Source of the DNA: an uncultured Bacteroidales bacterium
GTDB taxonomy: Bacteria > Bacteroidota > Bacteroidia > Bacteroidales > UBA932
Reading direction: 5' to 3'
Assembly: GCA_946415795.1 (NCBI GenBank)
Contig: CAMKTW010000125.1
Span: forward strand, 1-5,317
Length of the DNA: 5,317 bases
Both the position numbers and the translations under genes were made by a program. The notes under the pieces were generated by a model. That model did not search any database. It saw only the letters and a program-made list of their open reading frames with translations, and was not told where the DNA came from. Numbering within the stretch: the first letter of the stretch is position 1; each line of letters opens with the position of its first letter. This document shows positions 1 through 4,520 of this stretch, one piece after another.

Positions 1-92
1 TCGCGTACGATACCGGTCTTTTCTAATTTGCGTTTGAACTTCTTCAGGGCCTTCTCGATGTTTTCACCTTCTTTAATCTGTACGATAATCAT
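1..92 (-). CDS. rpsU: 30S ribosomal protein bS21 (rpsU), 5' part, runs off left edge
   Basis: Only the first 30 codons are present; the gene continues beyond base 1. The translation begins MIIVQIKEGENIEKALKKF and continues through a basic stretch to KTGIVR. This matches the N-terminus of bS21 (about 64 residues in Bacteroidetes), including the ENIEKALKKFKRK helix. bS21 is a small basic protein of the 30S platform. In Bacteroidetes it is known, together with bS6 and bS18, to sequester the 3' tail of 16S rRNA so that the anti-SD is not available on most mRNAs. The ATG start (complement of 90-92) is fixed by a very strong SD 10 nt upstream and by a consensus promoter. The gene is transcribed divergently from the recombinase gene, with 81 bp between the two starts. 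Identification is confident despite truncation. Confidence 0.95.
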   Translation of the reverse strand, partial: MIIVQIKEGENIEKALKKFKRKLEKTGIVR

Positions 93-100
93 AATTGCTA

Positions 101-110
101 CACCTCCTTT
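101..110 (-). promoter_or_regulatory. Unusually strong Shine-Dalgarno of rpsU
   Basis: On the minus strand the leader reads AAAGGAGGTG, ten contiguous bases complementary to the conserved 16S 3' tail CACCUCCUUU, ending 8 nt before the ATG (AGGAGG core 10 nt before it). Most Bacteroidetes genes lack any SD. A strong SD on rpsU has been described in Flavobacteriia and interpreted as autoregulation: when bS21 is scarce the anti-SD is exposed and rpsU mRNA is translated preferentially. Applying that mechanism here is inference. Confidence 0.85.
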
Positions 111-122
111 TTTTAGGGACAG

Positions 123-153
123 CAAAGATAAGCAAGTTTTCCGGATCGGCAAA
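123..153 (-). promoter_or_regulatory. rpsU promoter, Bacteroidetes-type
   Basis: On the minus strand a TTTG (-33 element, complement of 150-153) is followed by a 19-bp spacer and TATCTTTG (-7 element, complement of 123-130). This is a full match to the primary sigma (RpoD/SigABfr) promoter pattern TTTG-N19-TAnnTTTG. Transcription would start around base 116, giving a short leader of about 25 nt that still includes the strong SD. Confidence 0.85.
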
Positions 154-168
154 TTTTTGTTACCTTGG
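137..168 (+). promoter_or_regulatory. Candidate promoter of the recombinase-hpf operon
   Basis: TACCTTGG at 161-168 matches TAnnTTTG at five of six defined bases. A TTTT at 137-140 lies 20 bp upstream as a weak -33 element. The expected start point, 6-7 bases after the -7 element, falls on or next to the ATG at 174, so the message may be leaderless. The site lies back to back with the rpsU promoter, and the -33 regions interleave. It is weaker than the rpsU promoter and only a candidate. Confidence 0.45.
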
Positions 169-173
169 CGGTG

Positions 174-1121
174 ATGGAAGAGCTCTTCATAGAGTATATC
201 AGCGTACAGCGACGATATTCGCCGCGCACCGTGGCGCTTTATCGCGATGCTATAGAGCGTTTCCTCGCCTTTGCAAGGCCTCAGGATGCAGGGGAGCCGG
301 AGAAGGGGCAGTGGCGGGAGATACTCATCCCCAACCTTATCCGCGGCTTCATAGCAAAGGGGTTGGAGGATGGCCTGAGCCCTCGCACGATGAACCTGCA
401 GCTGTCGGCCCTGAGCAGTTTTTGTAACTGGATGGTGCGCAATTCTGTGCTCGATACTAATCCGGTGCGTAAGGTGTTCCGCCCCAAGGAGGCAAGGCCG
501 CTGCCGCAGTTTTATACCCAGGCCAGCCTGGACGGATATTTCGATGAAAGTCGTTTGCAGGGGGCGGAGGAAGCAGAGGCGGCTGGCGACGGCAAGGAGC
601 CTTTCTGCAAACTGCGGGAGCGGATGATTATTCTGTTGCTGTATTCCACGGGGATGCGCAGAGCAGAACTCTGTGGTTTGAAAGTCAGCGATTTTGATGC
701 GGGACGCAAAGTATTCCGGGTCACGGGCAAGGGCGACAAGCCCAGAGAAATTCCGGTCCCCGATAGGATTTGTGAAGAAGTTTTATTATATTTGAAAAGA
801 GTTGAAGAAGAGACGGGAGGCAGCGTGTCCGGCTGGTTTTTTGTAACTGACAAGGGAAAGCAGTTGTATCCGGCTTTTGTAAACAACGTTGTTAAACAGG
901 CCCTGAGCGGGGTTGAGGGTTTCACAGGTAAAAAGTCACCGCACGTGCTGCGGCACTCTCTGGCCACCCACCTGCTCAACAACGGCGCAGACATAAACAG
1001 CATCAAGGAGGTTCTCGGACACTCGTCGCTGGCGGCCACGCAGGTCTATACGCACAACTCGTTCGAGCAACTTAAAAGTATATATTTAACCGCTCATCCA
1101 AGAGCAAAAAAACGAAAGTGA
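174..1121 (+). CDS. xerC: XerC/XerD-family tyrosine recombinase
   Basis: A site-specific recombinase of 315 residues, close to the usual 300 for Xer proteins. The N-terminal SAM-like core-binding domain spans about residues 1-100 (YSPRTVALYRDAIERF at 15-30). The C-terminal catalytic domain spans about 145-305. All expected catalytic residues are visible: R162 (in TGMRRAEL), K186 (in TGKGDKPRE), H257 and R260 (HVLRHSLATHLL), H283 (LGHSS) and the nucleophile Y292 (VYTH). The family resolves chromosome dimers at dif by strand exchange, usually as a XerC-XerD pair. This copy cannot be assigned to C or D with certainty, and other chromosomal roles are possible. A charged alanine-rich insertion (about 126-147) links the two domains. 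ATG at 174 is chosen over TTG 165 and GTG 171 because the family begins close to this point and the candidate promoter overlaps the earlier codons. It is co-transcribed with hpf, with one base between stop and start. Nothing suggests a phage integrase. Confidence 0.92.
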   Translation: MEELFIEYISVQRRYSPRTVALYRDAIERFLAFARPQDAGEPEKGQWREILIPNLIRGFIAKGLEDGLSPRTMNLQLSALSSFCNWMVRNSVLDTNPVRKVFRPKEARPLPQFYTQASLDGYFDESRLQGAEEAEAAGDGKEPFCKLRERMIILLLYSTGMRRAELCGLKVSDFDAGRKVFRVTGKGDKPREIPVPDRICEEVLLYLKRVEEETGGSVSGWFFVTDKGKQLYPAFVNNVVKQALSGVEGFTGKKSPHVLRHSLATHLLNNGADINSIKEVLGHSSLAATQVYTHNSFEQLKSIYLTAHPRAKKRK

Positions 1122-1122
1122 A

Positions 1123-1413
1123 ATGGAAATCAAGATTCAATCAATCAAGTTTGATGCAGATCAGAAGCTGATCGACTACATCGACCGCAAGGTCAGCAAG
1201 GTAGAGAAGTTTTACGAAGATGTGGTCCGTTGTGAGGTATTGCTTTCGTTGCTTCCCGACCCCGACAACAAGAATGTCAAGGTAAGAGTCCTCATCCCTG
1301 GCAGCGAAGTCGTGGTGGAACGCAATGCGGACACGTTTGAAGAGGCCGTAACAGAGTGCGTAGGCATTCTCAAGGAGAAGATGGTCTCAGTAAAGGAGAA
1401 ACGCTTCAAATAG
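1123..1413 (+). CDS. hpf: Ribosome hibernation promoting factor, short form (HPF/YfiA family)
   Basis: The 96-residue protein matches the length of short HPF and YfiA-type proteins (E. coli HPF is 95) and lacks the C-terminal dimerisation domain of long HPF. The sequence follows the beta-alpha-beta-beta-beta-alpha fold: strand MEIKIQSIKF, a helix with basic residues (LIDYIDRKVSKVEKFYED), strands around CEVLLSLL, VKVRVLIPG and EVVVERN, then the helix TFEEAVTECVGILKEKM with a basic tail. Family members bind the 30S decoding region in stationary phase, block mRNA and tRNA entry and promote inactive ribosome formation. The start lies one base after the recombinase stop, with no SD but an A-rich upstream stretch, so translational coupling is likely. 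A strong intrinsic terminator follows about 50 bp after the stop. The gene is next to lplA, converging with 4 bp between stop codons. Confidence 0.95.
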   Translation: MEIKIQSIKFDADQKLIDYIDRKVSKVEKFYEDVVRCEVLLSLLPDPDNKNVKVRVLIPGSEVVVERNADTFEEAVTECVGILKEKMVSVKEKRFK

Positions 1414-1417
1414 CAGC

Positions 1418-2395
1418 TTAGAAAAACATAGCGGTCAGCTCTTCGCAGCTTACCTTCCCAAAATAGTCGCCGGGCCCGATCGCCGAGATCCGCCCGGCGA
1501 TTTTTTCCTTGAGATGTTCGCACCCTGTCATCTTCTCGCAGAACTCCTCTATAGGGCGGATAAAGAAGAAGTCGCCGCTGACAGCGAGCCTGGTAATGAT
1601 ACCCTTTGATACGTCAAAAGATATCTCCACCAGGCCGCAGCTGAGCTTGGCGCAGTTAGAGAAGGTGTAGCGGGGGGAGGCAGAGAAGTTCCAGATGTCG
1701 GTGGAATATTTCTCCGCGGCGAGTTTCTCTATGGCGGCCAGGTCGGCGCCGGTGTAATTGTAACGTGGTGTGTCGCGGCCGATGAATCCGCCCAGATACT
1801 CCATGAATTGCAGGCAGTCCATAGGTGTTTTCAGGTGGCTGGATATGTTTGTAACCCGGCTGACATTGGATTTCACCGCCTTGTCTGAATACTTGACGGC
1901 GCGGTTGCGGAGCGCTCCGGCAAGTGAACTCATGGAGGAACTGAAAAGCAGCGTACCGTGCTGCAGCACCCTCCCGTGCTCTATGCAGAGGGCGTTGCCT
2001 GAGAACTTGCGGCCGGAGATGGTAAGGTCGTTGCGCCCCTCCAGACGGGCGTTGATGCCCAGGCTCGGCATCGCCTCCAGTATGGGCGCGGTAAAGCGGC
2101 GGAACATATCGGAGGTGTCCTCTCCTGGCCGCCGGCTCTCGATGAAGGTGAAATTTACGTTGCCAAGGTCGTGAAACACGGCCCCGCCGCCGGAGAGGCG
2201 TCGTACGACCTTGATCCCGTTAGATTTGACATAATCTATGTCAATCTCTGCCAGGGCATTCTGGTTGCGGCCGATAACCACGCACGGGGCGTTGCGCCAC
2301 AGACGGAACACCGGCTCGCTGAAGTTGGTGAGCAGGTACTCCTCCGCCGCCAGGTTGAGATAAGGGTCCGTCTGGCTGTCTATTATGAATACCAT
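1418..2395 (-). CDS. lplA: Lipoate-protein ligase A
   Basis: A cytoplasmic enzyme of 325 residues that activates lipoate with ATP and attaches it to a lysine of lipoyl domains (2-oxoacid dehydrogenases, glycine cleavage H protein). The N-terminal BPL/LplA catalytic domain shows NLAAEEYL (14-21), the lipoyl-AMP binding loop RRLSGGGAVFHDLGN (65-79), the conserved lysine K130 in SGRKFSGNA (127-135) and HGTLLF (146-151). The C-terminal accessory domain begins near 226 with the characteristic YSTDIWNFSASPRYTF (230-245) and runs to the end, so the enzyme is a full-length two-domain LplA. I chose the ATG at 2395 over an in-frame ATG at 2416. The family starts at this point (MVFIIDSQTDPYLNLAAEE), and the promoter places the transcription start near 2414. 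No SD is seen. The gene is convergent with hpf and divergent from the barrel gene. A scavenging role is family knowledge; octanoate as substrate is possible. Confidence 0.95.
   Translation of the reverse strand: MVFIIDSQTDPYLNLAAEEYLLTNFSEPVFRLWRNAPCVVIGRNQNALAEIDIDYVKSNGIKVVRRLSGGGAVFHDLGNVNFTFIESRRPGEDTSDMFRRFTAPILEAMPSLGINARLEGRNDLTISGRKFSGNALCIEHGRVLQHGTLLFSSSMSSLAGALRNRAVKYSDKAVKSNVSRVTNISSHLKTPMDCLQFMEYLGGFIGRDTPRYNYTGADLAAIEKLAAEKYSTDIWNFSASPRYTFSNCAKLSCGLVEISFDVSKGIITRLAVSGDFFFIRPIEEFCEKMTGCEHLKEKIAGRISAIGPGDYFGKVSCEELTAMFF
1465..1506 (+). terminator. Intrinsic terminator of the recombinase-hpf operon, inside lplA coding sequence
   Basis: The arms AGTCGCCGGGC (1465-1475) and GCCCGGCGATT (1492-1502) form an 11-bp stem with one G-U pair. 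An inner GATC/GATC stem (1478-1481 with 1487-1490) caps it with a 5-nt loop. The T-run 1501-1506 overlaps the base of the stem and provides the U-tract. On the plus strand this is a textbook rho-independent terminator about 50-90 nt after the hpf stop. The same bases encode the lplA C-terminus on the other strand (GRISAIGPGDYFG region). On the minus strand the stem is followed only by ACTATTTT, a much weaker U-tract. Confidence 0.8.
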
Positions 2396-2409
2396 CCGAA
2401 TAATATTTG

Positions 2410-2424
2410 TTTGCAAATTGCAAA
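2410..2424. repeat. 15-bp near-perfect palindrome at the lplA transcription start
   Basis: TTTGCAA (2410-2416) and TTGCAAA (2418-2424) are perfect inverted arms around a single A. The palindrome overlaps the downstream half of the -7 element and the predicted start point of lplA, where a repressor would act. The motif is A/T-rich and partly made of the promoter element itself, so an operator role is only a possibility. Confidence 0.4.
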
Positions 2425-2450
2425 GTTACTATTTTTACCCAGTATTCACA
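2421..2450 (-). promoter_or_regulatory. lplA promoter, Bacteroidetes-type
   Basis: On the minus strand TAACTTTG (complement of 2421-2428) is a perfect TAnnTTTG -7 element. Upstream, after 18 bp, TGTG (complement of 2447-2450) is an imperfect -33 element. Predicted initiation near 2414 gives a leader of about 20 nt to the ATG at 2395. This supports the shorter start of lplA. Confidence 0.75.
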
Positions 2451-2471
2451 TTTGAGCCCGTAGGGCGATGG

Positions 2472-2536
2472 TAAGTCCCTTCCCCGAGGTGTCCACCCCA
2501 GCAACCGAGTTGCCGGGGGCCCCGGGAAGGGATTTA
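2472..2536. repeat. Nested G/C-rich palindrome, REP-like intergenic element
   Basis: The outer arms TAAGTCCCTTCCC (2472-2484) and GGGAAGGGATTTA (2524-2536) pair over 13 positions with one G-U. Inside, CCCC (2496-2499) with GGGG (2515-2518) and GCAAC (2501-2505) with GTTGC (2509-2513) form a second hairpin with a CGA loop and one A/C mismatch. A small GCCC-GTA-GGGC hairpin precedes it at 2456-2466. The element sits between two divergent genes and has no T-run on either side, so it is not a terminator of either. Its shape resembles interspersed palindromic repeats of Bacteroidetes genomes. The copy number cannot be seen from one window. Confidence 0.5.
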
Positions 2537-2572
2537 GGGATGGGGTTACGTTATGATGGATGTGCGGAGGGG

Positions 2573-2622
2573 AAAGTTTCGCGGCCTCACCGTCGGTTGT
2601 GTCAGTTTTGCCGCGAAACTTT
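2573..2622. repeat. Perfect 13-bp inverted repeat upstream of the HhH-barrel gene
   Basis: AAAGTTTCGCGGC (2573-2585) and GCCGCGAAACTTT (2610-2622) are exact reverse complements separated by 24 bp. The downstream arm ends 12 bp before the SD of the next gene. No T-run follows, so a simple terminator is unlikely. It could be a pair of operator half-sites or a 5' leader stem. A weak -7-like CAGTTTTG (2603-2610) overlaps the second arm. No good consensus promoter is otherwise visible for this gene. Confidence 0.6.
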
Positions 2623-2633
2623 AGCGATTGTGC

Positions 2634-2639
2634 AGGAGG
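2634..2639 (+). promoter_or_regulatory. Shine-Dalgarno deciding a GTG start
   Basis: AGGAGG lies 6 nt before the GTG at 2646. It fixes the start there rather than at the upstream in-frame TTG (2628), which lies before the SD. A canonical SD is uncommon on Bacteroidetes genes. Confidence 0.6.
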
Positions 2640-2645
2640 ATTGAG

Positions 2646-4472
2646 GTGAAAGCGTTATTAGCTGAGATTGCCCTGTCTGGAGCAATCTTTTTCTTTTGTC
2701 ACCCGTTGGTGGCGCAGGACATTGAAGGTGAAATAGAGCAGATGGCGGAGGCCGGCATCCCCGAGGAGGCGGTGGAGGAGTATCTGCAGCAGCGTTCAGA
2801 GAGGCGCAGGATAAACCTGAATGCCGCAACGCGCGAGGCTTTGGATCGTTCCGGGTTGTTCACCCCGTTCCAGATAGCCAGCCTGTTGGAATACAGGCGC
2901 GATTACGGGGCGATTCTGACCCTTCAGGAGCTCTCTATGGTAGATGGCTTCGGCGACGGCTTTGCGGCCAAAATAGAGCCTTTTGTGGCGCTTTATGGCG
3001 ATGATAATCCGCCTCCGGCAAAGACGTCGCTTCAGGTGCGCTCGCGTTACCGCTATAAAGGAGGCGTAAAGGGAATACATCAGTATAACAGGATACTGTT
3101 CGAGCGGGGTGGCCTCAGGGCGGGACTGCTGGCGGAGAGCGATCCCGGAGAGCGGATTCTGACAGACTATATCGGAGCGTATGCGGGATATGAGAAAGGG
3201 CGGTGGAGCATACTGCTGGGTGATTTCAGCGCCTGTTTCGGGCAGGGTCTGGCACTATGGAATGCCTTCAGTTTCACCTCTGCAACCCAGCCGGCCTCGC
3301 TGATGCGGCGTTCGCGCGGCATAGTTCCATATAAATCAGCAAATGAATGCTCTGCGCTGCGCGGGGCGGCGGTGGAATATGGGTTGACAAAGACATTCAG
3401 GCTGGCCCTGTTCGCCTCTGCCGCAGGGGTGGATGCCATGGTGGAGGATGACGGTTACACATCCCTGCCGGTCACCGGCTACCACCGTACAATCTCAGAG
3501 AAGGCCGCCAGGAGTGCTATGCGGGAGTACCTTCTGGGCGGAAACCTCAGCTGGGACGGGGAGTGGTTCAGCGTGGGCATTACGGCGCTGGCATACAAGT
3601 ATAACAAGCGTAATGCCCGCAAGGTGACTTATTACAACAAGAATCAGATGTACGACGGGTGGATGGGGAACCTCTCTGTCGATGCAGTGGTCAGCAGGGG
3701 GCACTGGCGCCTCTTTGCGGAGTCCGCCCTCTCCGCTAACCTGAAACCGGCAGCTGTCGCAGGGGCTGTTCTGTCGGCTTCATACAACTTTGAAGCATCG
3801 GCATCGGTGCGCTATTATGACAAAGGATATATCGCGCCGAAGGCAGGTGCCTACTCCACCATATCGACGGTATCCAACCAGTGCGGGGCGGTGCTGTCGC
3901 TGATGGTACGCCCCATAAGGGGGCTGCAGGTGACATCGTTTTCGGAGGCGGTGTATTATCCTTCGCCGCGCTATCGGGTAGAGAATCCCTCGGGTGCGGT
4001 TTATGAACGGCTGCGGGTTGAATATGCTGCCGGAGGGTGGAGCGTTTCGGCGCAGGATAATTATGTATGGCAAAGCAGTGACGGCTCGCACAAACACTCC
4101 CTCAAGCTGGCAGTGAAGGGTGAATGGGGGAGGTGGAAGAGCTCAGTCAGAAGCGGGGCGGTGCTGCTGCGCCGTGGTGGGGAAATATCAGAAGGTGTTG
4201 CTGTCTCAATCTCGGTCAACCGAGAATTCGGTCGGCTTAGACATAGTGCCGGCGTCTCCCTGTCGCTTTTCAATACCGCAGGCTATGATACCAGAGTTTA
4301 TCTTTACGAGAAAGATTTGCCCGGGAATTTTTCCTCTCAATACTATTACGGCAAGGGAATTGCAGCAAAATGCAACGTTAAGATAAAACCCTGCTCAAAA
4401 CTGGCCCTATCGTGTGTTGCTGCGCTTTCTGCGGTGCCAGAGTGCCGTTTTCAGGCAGATTATAATTTTTAG
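2646..4472 (+). CDS. Secreted helix-hairpin-helix protein fused to an outer-membrane beta-barrel
   Basis: A 608-residue protein with the GTG start chosen by its SD. Residues 1-23 form a signal peptide (hydrophobic ALSGAIFFFCHPLVA, cleavage likely before QD at 24). Residues 24-54 are acidic and helical. Residues 56-118 form a ComEA-like tandem helix-hairpin-helix domain: INLNAATREAL, FTPFQIASLLEYRRDYG, then LTLQELSMVDGFGDGFAAKI. The rest (about 128-608) has alternating aromatic beta strands with charged turns, the motif LGDFSACFGQGLALWN (191-206), and a C-terminal F (ADYNF), as expected for an outer-membrane barrel assembled by BAM. The same arrangement is known as an uncharacterised 'helix-hairpin-helix domain-containing protein' in many Bacteroidetes. 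HhH domains usually bind DNA without sequence specificity, so a periplasmic DNA-binding or uptake-related role is conceivable, but this is inference. The domain may equally act in protein contact. The gene stands alone, between lplA (divergent) and the parA promoter, which overlaps its stop. Confidence 0.85.
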   Translation: MKALLAEIALSGAIFFFCHPLVAQDIEGEIEQMAEAGIPEEAVEEYLQQRSERRRINLNAATREALDRSGLFTPFQIASLLEYRRDYGAILTLQELSMVDGFGDGFAAKIEPFVALYGDDNPPPAKTSLQVRSRYRYKGGVKGIHQYNRILFERGGLRAGLLAESDPGERILTDYIGAYAGYEKGRWSILLGDFSACFGQGLALWNAFSFTSATQPASLMRRSRGIVPYKSANECSALRGAAVEYGLTKTFRLALFASAAGVDAMVEDDGYTSLPVTGYHRTISEKAARSAMREYLLGGNLSWDGEWFSVGITALAYKYNKRNARKVTYYNKNQMYDGWMGNLSVDAVVSRGHWRLFAESALSANLKPAAVAGAVLSASYNFEASASVRYYDKGYIAPKAGAYSTISTVSNQCGAVLSLMVRPIRGLQVTSFSEAVYYPSPRYRVENPSGAVYERLRVEYAAGGWSVSAQDNYVWQSSDGSHKHSLKLAVKGEWGRWKSSVRSGAVLLRRGGEISEGVAVSISVNREFGRLRHSAGVSLSLFNTAGYDTRVYLYEKDLPGNFSSQYYYGKGIAAKCNVKIKPCSKLALSCVAALSAVPECRFQADYNF

Positions 4473-4497
4473 TAAACAAAAACAATTGTTAAATTTG
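4467..4497 (+). promoter_or_regulatory. parA promoter, Bacteroidetes-type
   Basis: TAAATTTG (4490-4497) is a full TAnnTTTG -7 element, with TTTT (4467-4470) 19 bp upstream as a near-match -33 element that overlaps the stop codon of the barrel gene. The predicted start is near 4504, giving a leader of about 17 nt. A second partial -7 element (TACTTTG, 4499-4505) is adjacent. The spacer contains the 10-bp palindrome AACAATTGTT (4481-4490). Confidence 0.65.
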
Positions 4498-4520
4498 CTA
4501 CTTTGCAAACCGGCATCTGA

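Noticed and set aside
165..176. Earlier TTG (165) or GTG (171) starts for the recombinase
   Set aside because: They add only three residues, fall in the candidate -7 element, and the family N-terminus fits the ATG at 174.
512..1039. Open frame of 175 codons on the minus strand within the recombinase gene
   Set aside because: It lies wholly antisense to a recombinase with a complete catalytic set, and its translation has no recognisable motif. It is a shadow of G/C-rich codon use.
174..1121. Phage or integrative-element integrase with an attachment site
   Set aside because: Size and sequence are Xer-like, the neighbours are core genes, and no tRNA, direct repeats or mobile genes are nearby.
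2396..2416. Upstream ATG (2416) as the lplA start
   Set aside because: It coincides with the predicted transcription start, and the seven extra residues are not part of the LplA family N-terminus.
2472..2536. Intrinsic terminator
   Set aside because: No T-run follows the stem on either strand, and the element lies upstream of both flanking genes rather than after one.
2455..2645. Riboswitch or small RNA gene in the intergenic region
   Set aside because: The palindromes do not match any riboswitch core I recognise, and no consensus promoter or terminator frames a small RNA.
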